Assembly (NCBI RefSeq): GCF_000801105.2
Contig: NC_079514.1
Coordinates: 13,246,293 to 13,310,292 of the forward strand
DNA: 64,000 nucleotides
Reading direction: 5' to 3'
Source: Raphanus sativus
Taxonomy: Eukaryota; Streptophyta; Magnoliopsida; Brassicales; Brassicaceae
Shown: positions 22,090-33,534 of the stretch, one piece after another
How the letters are laid out: every line of letters starts with the position of its first letter
Numbering within the stretch: the stretch's first letter is position 1
Notes under the pieces: generated by a model
Databases searched by the model: none
What the model saw: the letters and a program-made list of their open reading frames with translations, nothing else
What the model was told of the DNA's origin: nothing
Program-made: the position numbers and the translations under genes

Positions 22090-24060
22090 ATGATTTTGCG
22101 AGGGAAATGCAATGAACCCCTCACAATTCTCTGGCAAAATTTTGATTTGCAAGGAATCTCTTCCAAAATCCTTGATGAAATCCAAACCGTTTGGTTTTTT
22201 GGGGGTGATAGTGGAAAAGTTGACAGATAAGTCACCCTTACTGCCACTCTACAGAACCGGACATGAGATTCTGAATTGGCTAGTTGTAAATAGCCCCAGG
22301 ACTATGGAATAAAGGATTATCCCGGACCTCGATGTCGGCTCTTCGCCACCTGGGGCTGTAGTATGTTCCAAGGGTTGGGCGAAAATTCCGGAAAGATGGA
22401 CTTGCAAGGAAATTGCAAGGGATCTCTCACAAATCTCTTGCAAAATTGCGATGGAATTTGCAACCCTCGCAAATTTGCAAGGGTTTTGCGAGGGTTCCAT
22501 TGCTAGTCCCTTGCAAATCTTTTAAGGTTTCGTTTGAGGTTTTGTTGTGTTTTCAGACTGTATTACTTTATGTATCTGGTTTCAAAAAAGACCTTATGTG
22601 AAAATATGTTTAACATTTTCTAGAAATTTAGTTGATGTATATTAATTACATAAGCTATAAGATTTAGATGTTAATTACTTCGTAATAGTAGTTTCACTAA
22701 TTAAGTTTATAACCATAATTGATTAAATTTCTGAAAATATTTTTGACATACATTTTAAACACTAAATAGTTCAATAAAATGTGTTATCCGACATGAAACC
22801 CAAACCGTTCAAATTCTGGAAAGATGGATTTGCAAAGAAATTGCAAGGGATCTCTCGCAAATCCCTTGCAAATTTGCGAGGGAATTTGCAACCCTCGCAA
22901 ATTTGCAACGGTTTTGCGAGGGTTTCATTGCAAGTCCCTTGCAAATCCATGTCAATGTATTTTAGGGTTTCGTTTGAAGGTTTGTTGTGTTTTCAGACTG
23001 TATTATTTTATGTATCCGGTTTCAAAAAACAATTTATGTGAAAATATGTTTAACATTTTCTAGAAATTTAGTTGACGTATATTAATTATATAAATTATAA
23101 GGTTTGGATGTCAAGTACTTCGTAATAGTAGTTTCACGAATTAATTTTATAACCATAATTGATTAAATTTCTGAAAATATTTTTGACATACATTTTAAAC
23201 ACTAAATAGTTCAATAAAATGTGCTATCCGACACCAAAATCCTTGATGAAACCCAAACTGTTCGAATTCTGGAAAGATGGATTTGCAAGGAAATTGCAAT
23301 GGACCTCTCGCAAATCCCTTGCAAATTTGCGAGGGAATTTGCAACTCTCGCAAATTTGCAAGGGATTTGCGAGGGTTCCATTGCAAGTCCCTTGCAAATC
23401 CATGTCAATGTATTTTAGGGGTTCGTTTGAGGTTTGTTGTGTTTTCGGACTGTATTATTTGATGTATTCGGTTTCAAAAAAAATTATGTGAAAGTATGTT
23501 TAACATTTTTCAGAAATTTAGTTGACGTATATTAGTTACATAAGTTATAAGGTTTAAATGTTAAGTACTTCTTAATAGTAGTTTCGGGAACTAAATTCAT
23601 AACCATAGTTGATTAAATTTTGGAAAATAATTTTTGATATACATTTTAAACACTAAATAATTTAATAAAATATATTATCCGACACCAAAATCCTTGATGA
23701 AAATCAAACCGTTCCAATTCTGGAAAGATAGACTTTTCAAGAAAATTGCAATATACTGTATACACAAGTCTAGTCTCTTGCAAATACATCACAAATTTGT
23801 GAAAGAATTAAGAGGAACTAAGAGTGACTTGCAAAGTTCTCACAATACTCTTGCAAATTTGCAAAGAAATATTTTTCTCGCAAATTTGCGAGGAACTTGC
23901 GAGGATTCTGTAAATTCCCTTGCAAATCCCTCGCAAAACTGCGAGAGAATAGTTCCCTCGCAAATATATTTTTCCTCGCAATTACGTTGCAAATGCATTG
24001 CGAATTTGCATGGAAAAATTTCCGTTGCAAATTTCCCTTGCAAATGGGCTGTTTTCTTGT
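22090..24060. repeat. About 450-bp tandem repeats in the inner CACTA element
   Basis: The landmark GGAAAGATGG (GGAAAGATAG in the last copy) recurs at about 22390, 22818, 23271 and 23722, giving spacings of 428, 453 and 451 bp. Each unit has a TTTGCGAGGG-rich half and an AT-rich half containing TTGTTGTGTTTTC. The first unit is interrupted by plastid DNA, and the last grades into the right subterminal region. Confidence 0.85.
22189..22380. pseudogene. Plastid DNA mosaic (rps12 piece plus 23S rRNA piece) inside the CACTA repeat
   Basis: On the minus strand, 22270 down to about 22189 reads as the 3' end of the rps12 intron (group II domain V core, CGGTTCTGTAGAGTGGCAGT) followed by the exon start, CCACTATCACCCCC, encoding TITPKKP. 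On the plus strand, 22326-22380 is an apparently uninterrupted stretch of plastid 23S rRNA containing GATGTCGGCTCTTCGCCACC and TTCCAAGGGTTGGGC. About 55 bp between them (22271-22325) have a source I cannot name. Both recognised pieces come from the plastid inverted repeat but are not adjacent there. The insert splits the repeat unit at its GTTCGAATTC position. Neither piece is functional. Confidence 0.85.
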
Positions 24061-24109
24061 AGTGAAATATGGAAGTTCCAACATCATTTTAAACACACTA
24101 ATATTGAGG

Positions 24110-25860
24110 TTTGAGGTTTGGAATGAAGAGTAGAAGATAAGAAAGATGGTGTTTGTGGTTTGGGGTTTTAGATTTTAGGCGTTTAGAAAGCATACCTCAT
24201 TAATTCCTCGTAGTTAACGAGGAAATAACGACGAAAATAAAAAGAAAAAAGAAAAATGCGAGCCTCGTTAATTCCACGTAAGACGAAATCGTCGTAAAGG
24301 CCTCGTAAGCTTACGTGGAATTACCGAGGCCCGTCGTTTATTTCCTCGTAATTTCCTCGTGGGTTTACGAGGTTTTAACGAGATATTTTGTCTAAACCCC
24401 TAAACCCTAAACCCCAAACCCCATCTTTCTTCTATTTTGTCTAAATCCCAAACTCCAAACCCCATTAATAATTTTATAATTTTCAAAAGATTATATTTTC
24501 AAATCTTCCTAAGATTGTATTTTTGTTGCAAAATAAATAATTTGATTTTGTATAAGTTTATATTAGAAAGAAGAGATTGATATTAGAAGTTAAAGAATTG
24601 TGGTTTTAAATTTTGAGTTTTGTAATTTGGAATGAAGAGTAGAAGATAAGAAAGATGGTGTTTGTGGTTTGGGGTTTTAGATTTTAGGCGTTTAGAAAGC
24701 ATACCTCGTTAATTCCTCGTAGTTAACGAGGAAATAACGACGAAAATAAAAAAAAAGAAAAATGCGAGCCTCGTTAATTCCACGTAAGACGAAATCGTCG
24801 TAAAGGCCTCGTAAGCTTACGTGGAATTACCGAGGCCCGTCGTTTGTTTCCTCGTAATTTCCTCGTGGGTTTACGAGGTTTTAACGAGATATTTTGTCTA
24901 AACCCCTAAACCATAAACCCCAAACCCCATCTTTCTTCTATTTTGTCTAAATCCCAAACTCCAAACCCCATTAATAATTTTATAATTTTCAAAAGATTAT
25001 ATTTTCAAATCTTCAAAAGATTATATTTTTGTTGCAAAATAAATAATTTGATTTTGTATAAGTTTATATTAGAAAGAAGAGATTGATATTAGAAGTTAAA
25101 GAATTGTGGTTTTAAATTTTGAGTTTTGAAATTTGGAATGAATAGTAGAAGATAAGAAAGATGGTGTTTGTGGTTTGGGGTTTTAGATTTTAGGCGTTTA
25201 GAAAGCATACCTCGTTAATTTCTCGTAGTTAACGAGGAAATAACGACGAAAAAAAAAATGCGAGCCTCGTTAATTCCACGTAAGGCGAAATCGTCGTAAA
25301 TGCCTCGTAAGCTTACGTGGAATTACCGAGGCCCGTCTTTTATTTCCTCGTAATTTCCTCGTGGGTTTACGAGGTTTTAACGAGATATTTTGTCTAAACC
25401 CCTAAACCATAAACCCCAAACCCCATCTTTCTTCTATTTTGTCTAAATCCCAAACTCCAAACCCCATTAATAATTTTATAATTTTCAAAAGATTATATTT
25501 TCAAATCTTCAAAAGATTATATTTTTGTTGCAAAATAAATAATTTGATTTTGTATAAGTTTATATTAGAAAGAAGAAATTGATATTAGAAGTTAAAGAAT
25601 TGTGGTTTTAAAATTTGAGTTTTGAAATGTTAAGAAGATTATATTTTCAAATCTTCAAAAGATTATATTTTTGTTGCAAAATAGAAAATTTAAATAAATA
25701 ATTTGATTTTGTATAAGTTTATATTAGAAAGAAGAGACTGATATTAGAAGTTAAAGAATTGTGGTTTTAAATTTTGAGTTTTGAAATGTTAAGAAGATAT
25801 TGAGGTTAAAAGGAAGATATATTTGTAATATATGAAGTAGAATATAAGAAAGATGGGGTT
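24110..25860. repeat. About 507-bp tandem repeats in the outer CACTA element
   Basis: The landmark GTTTAGAAAGCATACCTC recurs at 24181, 24690 and 25196. Units carry inverted TTAACGAGGAAAT motifs, a CTAAACCCCTAAACC run and an AT-rich part; a partial fourth unit decays from about 25620. The copies are nearly identical, so amplification was recent. Confidence 0.85.
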
Positions 25861-26203
25861 TAGGGTTTGGGGTTTGGGGTTTCTGATTTTAGAGGTTTAG
25901 TAGAAATTTGCCTCGTTAAAAACTCGTAATTTACGAGGCTTTTACGAGGACCAGAAAGACGGGCCTCGCTTATTCGTCGTTGGATTTGGGACGGGCCTCG
26001 CAATTTCCTCGTAAGTTTACGAGGATTTTACGAGGAAATAAAACACGGGCCTCATTAATTCCTCGTAAAGCTACAAGGAAATTGCGACGCCTTCGTAAGT
26101 TATATATACAACCCAAACCTCACACTCTCCATTCGTTCCAACTTCCTCTCCAATTCCTCCTCATTTCCTCTCCAACTCCTCTCCCATTCCTCTCTCCTTC
26201 GAA

Positions 26204-26646
26204 ATGGTAATTTCCTCGCTCCCCATAATTAGTTTAGTATATTAGGTGGTTAGTTTAGGGAATTTAGATAGGTTTATGGAATTTATGTTCGTTAGATAGA
26301 TTTTTTAATTATTGATGATAGATTTTTTATTATTGATGATCATAAACTCAAAAAATATATTTTTGCAGGTTCGCAAGAACATGCTTACTGCTAACTACAG
26401 AGACATGTTCGGTGAGCCTGGTAGTCAGTTAGACCCTCCAGGTTCTTCTTCAGGTGCCGGCGGTTCCGTGTGAGTGGACTCGAGGCCTTCATCGACGTTA
26501 TAGCGGCCACAAATCCGGAATGAGAAACTTTGTTGAGGAACATGAAACAACAAAATCCCATTCCAGGCGAGTCATCGGGCACACATGACGAGGAGGATGT
26601 TACGAGGAGGAGCAAGGAATTCTACGAGGCGAAGAATGGGCCTTAG
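26204..26646 (+). pseudogene. Remnant coding ends of a CACTA-encoded protein
   Basis: ATG at 26204-26206 is followed at once by a donor (GTAATTTCC). The acceptor TTTTGCAG leads at 26369 into VRKNMLTANYRDMFGEPGS, the N-terminus I recall for Brassicaceae CACTA-associated proteins, ending at a TGA at 26471-26473. Further on, in another frame, EAFIDVIAATNPE and NMKQQNPIPGESSGTHDEED, ending KNGP and a stop at about 26646, look like the C-terminal end of the same protein. The middle of the gene is deleted. Confidence 0.65.
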
Positions 26647-27290
26647 TTTTTTTTTTGGTTCATGTATTATAAAATCCAAAACTTATTTATATATAAAATA
26701 TTTTGTTGCATTTGAATTTTATTTAAAATTTATTTATAAACCACAAATATATAAATATTTTTACTAAATTAAATTAATAATTATTAAATTTATCAATATT
26801 ATTTATTAATTCGAAAATTCACATTATACGAGTTATTTACGTCGAAAGCTAACCGAGGAATTTACGAGGAATATTTTACGAGGTATTTACGAGGAAAGCT
26901 TTTCAAGGAATCTGCGTGGAGTTTACGAGGAATATATTTCAAGAAAGTTACATCAAATTTACGAGGATTTCTTTTCAAGGAAATTACGTGTAAGTAACGA
27001 CGAATGCATCACGTGGTTTCTACGAGGAAAGCCCGCGAGGATTTTACGAGGAAATGCGGCGAGGAACTTATGACGAAATCTTTACTTCGTTTTTACGAGG
27101 AAATGGTTGACTCGCTACTTTACGAGGAAATGGCGACGAAATGTGTGTTACGACGGACGATAAACGACGAAACCTATTTCCTCGTTAATTCCTCGGAAAC
27201 TTCCTTTTACGAGGAATTAACGAGGAAATTGGCCCTCGTTAAATATCTGTTTTCTTGTAGTGTATTATATAACATGATTTTGTTACAAAT

Positions 27291-27712
27291 GTGATCGGAT
27301 ATATCAAGAACATGGAGAAATCAGATGTTCGTAGTCGGACTAAACCTATCCTCCGAAGAGTTATTCTAACTTTATTGTTAGGAAGGTATATTTCAGTTTC
27401 AATTGTATTAATCAATTTCAATTCTATTAATCAATTTCGTTTTTTTATTTTTTTATTTCTCTTTTACATTAAATATTATATCTTAAACAGAGGAATTGAG
27501 ATACAAGCAACACTATGAGCTGAACAAACAGAATTATTTGAAGATAAGTATCGTGATGTAGAGAGTAAAAATATTGTTCTTATCATGACAAGTGTTTTGG
27601 TGAATACATATGAAGATGAAATTTATTTGTCGGCATCATCTGGAACAAAATTCTTATTGAACAATGATTTTGATTCAGTTTCCGACTTTCGAACAAGGTA
27701 TTATCTAAATTT
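27291..27712 (+). pseudogene. RPA-like Helitron gene, 3' fragments with a nonsense codon
   Basis: 27294-27390 reads IGYIKNMEKSDVRSRTKP, then ILTLLLGR. After an intron-like T-rich gap and an ACAG acceptor at about 27490 the frame continues EIQATL-stop-AEQTELFEDKYRDVESKNIVL, then MTSVLVNTYEDEIYLSASSG. This matches the second half of Helitron RPA1-like proteins. TGA at 27516-27518 sits where the family usually has Trp (TLW-type), a single-base change. Together with the 5' fragments this shows that the CACTA stack entered this gene. Confidence 0.7.
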
Positions 27713-28393
27713 ATTAAGTTATTGATGATGAACATGATACTAAAAATTATTAATTTAAAAAAGAAGTGTAAAATTAGTATCGATAGAAATTGTAAAAGAG
27801 TAATTTTAAAATTAGTTATTAGTAACTAGAAATAATTATTTTATAGCAATTTATTTATTTCTAAAATTCTAAAGACAAGATAATTGTATAAGGTTATATA
27901 ACAGTAATTTTCTATTTCTAAAATCCTAATCAAAAATGTAAAGGCGAATCAAAAAGGATATTTATAAAATAGAAAAAATTTCCTTTTTTAAAAAATTCTA
28001 GCAAAATAAAATTTTAAAAACTTATTTAGTAAACCATTAGATTAGTACATAAAAAAAGGAAAATGTTATCATTTACTTGATTGGCGTTATTCTTCGACTT
28101 TCAATTTTTCTTATTTTTCATTCAATTTTTTTATTTTAGGTTGGGTTCAATTGAAAAATTTAAATATAATGTTTTTTCTAATCCAAGTAGAAAGTTGATA
28201 ACAATTCATCTATGTACCATTATTATAAAATACAAATTTTAACTTGAACAAAAATTATTTTTAGTTATAAAATAAATCTCACACAACATATGCAAACAAT
28301 CATAAAACTATAATAAAATGATTATCATTTTATGTTTTCTATTAAATTAAAACATCAAACAAAACCGTTGCCACGCAACGGGCTCATATCTAG

Positions 28394-29244
28394 TTTTTAA
28401 TAAAATAATTTAATTAGGCATGTTTTCTTAATTTTATATATTATAAATATATCCAATAAAATAGAAAAAAGTAACTTATTCAGAATAAAAATATTAAATA
28501 GTATATATTAATTTTCAATACCATGATCATACTACTATAACAATCACTTTATTAAGTAGTATAATAAAAACATATAATTTATGCAATATACTGCCTCTGC
28601 AACATACTTGTTTTAGTGCATCCCGCTACTATTTTATCATCAGTTCTGCCCATACTGATTTTATTGCAACCGCTACTATTTTAACATAAGTTCTGCCCAT
28701 CAACATCCTTAGATTTGTTGAAAATAATGTCTTTTTGAGGAATCGTGTGTCTAGAACAATTGCTACATGTTTTGGGATATCAGCATCGCATTTGCTGGAA
28801 TTGTTACATGTTTCATAGTTACATTATTAATTTGGTTGATGAAGAAGGCAAAATCATCTTCTAACTCACTCGAGTTATAAATTTAGCCGATCAAGAATTG
28901 GTAGTTTAAATGTTTGGAATAGTGGTCTAACAGAAACATTAGTCAGAGCTCACTACAGATCATTTCAAAAGGAGTCATCTAGAACAAATGTACTACATAA
29001 AATCCTTACACAGACAATGGTCTTGCCTGTTTTTTTATCCATTTTTTTTGTTATATCATACACTAAGGACTCCTCGTGAAGTTTTAATCGTTTGCTTCTT
29101 CTTTTACATATTCACACACCACACTTTAAGAGAAAACCATTCCGTAGCTCATAAAAGCCATGGAGTGGGCTTAAACATCTCTTTCTTGTGTGTCTGTGTA
29201 CCAGCCCTGGCTATTGTTTCATACATATGTTTACACTTAATTTT
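28394..29244. other. Spacer and 3' flank of GTE8 copy B
   Basis: From 28583 the sequence aligns with 11030 onward, the 3' flank of copy A. A segment around CTACTATTTTA...AGTTCTGCCCAT is locally doubled here (28630-28700), unlike copy A. The first 190 bp are AT-rich with no feature seen. Confidence 0.45.
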
Positions 29245-32200
29245 TCAATCGATTTCACCTTCTTCCACGTCTGTGGCTAGCTTTGGAACAGCAGGAGGAG
29301 CCTCGGGTTCTTCTTCATCATCATCTTCTTTCATGTACAATCCGAGTTGCTCAAGAGGGTTCATTCCTCTGATGTTGAAACTTCCCAGGGCGTCTAAAGT
29401 TCTCTCGGGGCTGATTTCATCTACTGAGCTAAGTAACTGCTCCGGCGCACTCGATCTCAGCATCTCTAGGTCCTCCAGGAACCGCGAGTTCTCGTTGATC
29501 TCCACAGTTTTCTCCATCTGCACCAAAGTCAAAACATGTGGTGGAACATTTTAACGACTCTTCTCACAGAGTTTGTGATCCTGTAATGCAGAGAGGTTTG
29601 CTATGTAATGTTACCTTTAATAAAGCTTGGCGAGCGGCTTCTCTTTCAACTTCTCTCTGTCGCTTGGACTCGGCAGCAGCTTCTGCAGCGGCCTCTGCTT
29701 CAGCTTGGCGACGAGCATCTTCAGCTGCCTCTGCCTCAGCTTGTAGCCGTGCTCTCTCTGCCAACACAAAATAGAAGTTTTTTTCAGTTAGAAGAACATA
29801 AAAACTTGTTACCCGTAACAAGGATCAGGTGACTTTATAATATAAACAACCTTTCTTCTTCTTCAGTTCGAGTTCTTCTCTTTCCTTGCGAAGCTTTTCC
29901 GGATCGCCCTTATTACTATTCTGCTCTCATGCAAAGTTCATATAAATTAATAGAATTCTTAATAAACTAATTTCAATAGGGAGTGTAAATCCAGTTAAGT
30001 CAAATAAAGATTAGGCTAAACTGAGGACAAGTAGACAGACCTGTGGTAGTGTTTTCTCGCGTGCTTTTAGAATGATATCTGCAAACTTGTTCTTCAACAG
30101 CGCAGCTCTATATTTCTTCTCAGATGAAGCCGGATTTTCCACTGTATTTCCTAGAGTATTAAGTCTGTGAGATACTCACTTAATGACTCAACTAAATAAA
30201 CTCTGCTTCTCACCATCATGCTGACCATCTGTTTCATCAGAACTAGGCTTTTGCTGAGATGTATTATCCATTGGTTCCGGAGCACCATTTGATTCTGTAA
30301 TAAATGCACCAAATATGCAAACTGTAAGAAAAAACTATTTGACAGTAATTTTGCAACCAGTGGCAATCACCAACATCTATTACATTTCTCCACTGCAGTC
30401 AACTATAGTTGTTCTAACTCATGAAAGAAAGAAATATGGGAAGCTGAATAGCCCAGAGCAATAAAGGTAGAAAACCAACAAGCAAAACCTCAAGCTTATG
30501 ATTTTAAATACTCACCACTTCCATCAAGAAGACCATCAATCCTCGTATCTTCATCTCTTTGAGCCTCAGAATTTGTAGTTTCAGGTATCTGGAAAGTTAT
30601 CAGTTGCGTCGTTTAGATTCATAACAAACTACTCGCCTTGAAAAGCTAACATTGTATATTATACCTTGGAAGCACCTTCTTGGATCATGGGTTTAGCGTC
30701 ATCAGACTGATCTTCAGAGCTCCCAGACTCAGAATCTGAAAAAAGCAACACCCAGTTCAATAACACACAGAACTTGATATAGCAACTGATGCTACGAAAA
30801 CCTATCAAGCTCCCTATTTCATGCAAAACAAGATTCTAGGTGCAAATAAGAATATGAAACTTGATAGACAGGAAATATATTTGAGCAACCAAATGATCAT
30901 ATGGTAAAACAAAAACGAAAACGCTACAAATGATCATTAGTCGGTGATATATTATGCCATCCATAGAAAACCTAGAACAAGCAAGTTTTCTAAAGGAGTT
31001 GAGAATTTAATATGGATAACGACTAACCACTGGAGCTCCTTGAGATGGGAGGTTCGTTCCCACCGACATACTCATCAGCCATGTCACTCCCTAGAAAGGA
31101 ACACAGAAGCAGAGCGAAGGTTAAAAAAATGGCGGACACAGAGATCACTGCAAGTATAAATCCAGAACATAATTTGTTAACAGATTCTGAGTTTCACCTC
31201 GTTGCAGCAACGAATTGCTAGGTCCTGATCCATTGAGAAGCTGCAACAAAAGAAATTTGATCCCTCTCAGTAAACTTGAGTTTAAAATTTTGTTCCAGCT
31301 GGTGAGATGACAATTACCTCTATTTCGCATGGCTCAACGCTCGACTGCTTCGCTTCTTTCTCTTGGATATGTTCATCCAGCAGCTTTTTTAGACTGAATA
31401 GTACTTCATCACTTAGAACATCGATGTCTATCTCGATTTCATCTTCCGCAATTTCTCCTCCATTTGAACTGTGTTTCTTCAAGAAGTCAATGATCTGTGC
31501 AGGAAGTTCCTCCAGTAGTGACTCGAGCTGTTTCCCCAATCTATGCCTCTCCTCTGCTGTCATAAGTGGTTTCACTGGTTCAGGAACACTCTCTCTAACA
31601 GGAGAAACCATCTTTCTCTTCTTCGCCGGAGGAACAAACACAGCAGTTCTCTTCTCCTCACGAGGTTCCAATGTGGTTGCAGGCAAAGTTTGCATGCTAC
31701 ACACTGGTAGTTTCTTTTCAATAAGTTTCCACCGCGCTTCAAACAGTTTACTTAGGATATCCCCCATAATGTGAACATCATGCCCTGGAGGGTTATATGT
31801 CATCGCGTTTGCAAATGTAAGCCTCACATCAGCAGCAAACTCATGTGGACTTGAGTATCCACCAGATGCTAAGTTCTTCTTTATCGTCCCTAAGTCCATG
31901 GGATGCTTGATGATAGTGAGATAGTCTGGTATGTTAAGCTTCACTACATCAACCGGCGCCTGGAAAACCCAAGAATGCGGATGAGACCACAGCTTTTTCA
32001 GCAGCGTGTCACATTGCTTCATCAGTGTCACGTTAGTAGCGCTAGGGATAGACTCTTTAGCGGAAGACTCAAACTTCCCGGTGGAGCCACGGTTCCATCC
32101 ACGAGAAGCCGTCCCAGGCTGCTGCCTAACATTCTTTCCAGGCCCCATTGCAAAATCAGATGGCCTCTTCGAATTGCTGACTCGAGATGATGATACCTTT

Positions 32201-33534
32201 TGAGCAGAGCTAAAACCCATTCTGGCACTAGTGGACGACACGGAGGGTGTGTTCATCCTCTGCAACTCAGCATTCTTAAGAACTATCTTAGTCTGCTCTA
32301 GCTCCAGTTTGAGCCGATGAATCAAATCTTTCCTCTCGGATTGTGACATGCTATACAAAGAAATGACTCGTCTCTGGACACCGTAAGGATCTTCATCATC
32401 AGAACTCAACTTAACACAGTTTCGTGCAGGAGTGCTTGAGTTCTCAGATGCAGTGACCTCAGTATCAATCTGCGCAGAGCTTCCAGAGCCCTCTGATTCA
32501 TCAGGCGCCTCGAAAGTATTCCGATAATACCCTCCAGGGAAAGCAGCACTCTCAACCATTTCCTTTTGGCAAGAAAGAACTTCAACAAATATAAAACCCT
32601 TCCTCGCTTCTAAAAATCACAATTTGCAAGAGACCTGCATCACATATATCAACAGAAACTAATAACTCACAGAGACAGTTCCTATTCCCATTTCAACAGA
32701 TAAAGTTCAAATATTTGCAACATATACTCAAAAAAATTAAGACGTCGGCAACAAACTTGTTATAACACAGACATCAAGATCTAAACAATGTTAACTAATC
32801 ATTGTCCTAAAAAAAATCGGTCTAGGGTAGGCAGGCGGCAAATCAAACCTAAACGATTTTTTTCAGGAACGATTTGTTCCAGGCGCCTGCCTAATCAATA
32901 ATCACTTTAGGTACTGCCTAGCGATTCTCGAACATTGGAATTAATAATATGCCGAAACAACAAAAAAATACTCATGTTTTGCTTACCCAATTTCACTTAT
33001 ATAGTTTTTGGAGCCCTAATCAGATGCCAAATCAAATGAAACCTTCTTTTCCAGCTCTAATCATTCAATTTAGCAAAAACCCATAACCAAACCAGATTGA
33101 ATGTTACCATTAGCAGCTCCAAATAGCTGAATCTTCACGAGCCCTCCTCCACGGAAATCAACTTCAAATCAAACCAAGACAGGAACTTTCAAACCTCAAT
33201 CAACCTCAGATGCGACTTGCGAGCTCCCCACGAAGTACCAATCAAAAGGGAAGCAATTATTCCGGGAAAAGGGGGGAATTTTACAGAAACCCTAGAACGA
33301 AAAATCGCCCCCAAAGATCCGTGAACCAACCAAACCAAACCAAACCAAACGCTTCACGAAGCAGAAGAAGATTGAAACAACAACAAACCCTAGAATCTCG
33401 AATCGAATTACGGAAACAAACCTAGAGACTCTCGAGATCGAATCGTCGGCGATTTGTAAAATATCAGAGCTTTTTCGCGTGAGAGAAAAATAAGGTTTGG
33501 ATACAGAACCAAGTCGGGGAGGATCGACAAAAGC
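28583..33534. repeat. Tandem segmental duplication, copy B
   Basis: Collinear partner of 11030-16028. It differs by small intron deletions (for example around 29935-29960 and 30400-30480) and by leader indels. The outer junctions are described under copy A. Confidence 0.9.
29245..32559 (-). CDS. GTE8: GTE8 bromodomain-NET protein, tandem copy B
   Basis: Ten exons mirror copy A: 31318-32559, 31198-31240, 31028-31090, 30665-30735, 30516-30588, 30214-30294, 30041-30150, 29851-29920, 29615-29757 and 29245-29517, giving 722 residues. All nine downstream exon lengths equal those of copy A and all splice dinucleotides are GT/AG. Bromodomain about residues 178-280 with the binding Asn at 256 (MTYNPPGHD); NET domain about 325-400; coiled-coil and acidic DVEEGEID tail as in copy A. 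It keeps CSMQTLP after the bromodomain, as I recall for Arabidopsis GTE8, so it is the less changed copy there. Exon 7 ends TTG-CCA-CAG rather than CTTCCACCG, giving Gln for Pro. Both copies look functional. Confidence 0.93.

Larger units (their letters stand above)
19975..24064. mobile_element. Inner CACTA element nested in the outer one
   Basis: Termini CACTACAAGAAAAC and GTTTTCTTGTAGTG are perfect inverted repeats with a 3-bp target duplication AAA (19972-19974 and 24065-24067). The insertion is about 400 bp inside the left end of the outer element. Its subterminal motif differs: TTTGCAAGG/TTGCAACGGAA instead of TTACGAGGAAAT. No transposase ORF is present; reading frames rich in repeated CNLQ/CKFAT-type words are translation artefacts of the repeats. 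A CT/GA-rich segment at 20580-21300 and degenerate TTTAGGGTTTAG runs at 21700-21950 have no identified origin. Confidence 0.88.
19579..27262. mobile_element. Outer CACTA (En/Spm-type) element
   Basis: Termini are CACTACAAGA on the left and TCTTGTAGTG on the right, flanked by TATT on both sides (19575-19578 and 27263-27266). CACTA elements normally duplicate 3 bp, so the match may be one base longer by chance. Both subterminal zones are dense in TTTACGAGGAAAT-type motifs in both orientations, the likely transposase-binding sites. The interior holds the inner CACTA element, three repeats of about 507 bp and a short remnant coding region, but no TNP2-like transposase, so the element is non-autonomous. 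It lies within the RPA-like gene of the Helitron. Confidence 0.85.
16115..28393 (+). mobile_element. RPA-carrying Helitron, disrupted by nested CACTA elements
   Basis: The 5' end starts TCTTATTATATAAAACTTGG after an A. The 3' end is a 7-bp stem hairpin (CCGTTGC, loop CAC, GCAACGG, 28365-28381), then eight bases and CTAG at 28390-28393, followed by T. This is the textbook Helitron ending, with insertion between A and T and no target duplication. Pieces of an RPA-like (OB-fold/DUF223) gene, common cargo of plant Helitrons, lie on both sides of the CACTA insertions. No Rep/helicase was found. Extra copies of the 5' end occur at about 17773 and 18362. Whether 16115 is the partner of this 3' end or belongs to an older copy cannot be settled by eye. 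Without the CACTA stack the element would be about 4.6 kb. Confidence 0.75.

Noticed and set aside
22249..24133. Open frames with SLANLRGNLQPSQICKG-type repeats
   Set aside because: Products of the 450-bp CACTA repeats, present in several frames and both strands at once.
26391..26615. Minus-strand 74-codon frame
   Set aside because: Opposite strand of the CACTA coding remnant, which reads as known protein words on the plus strand.
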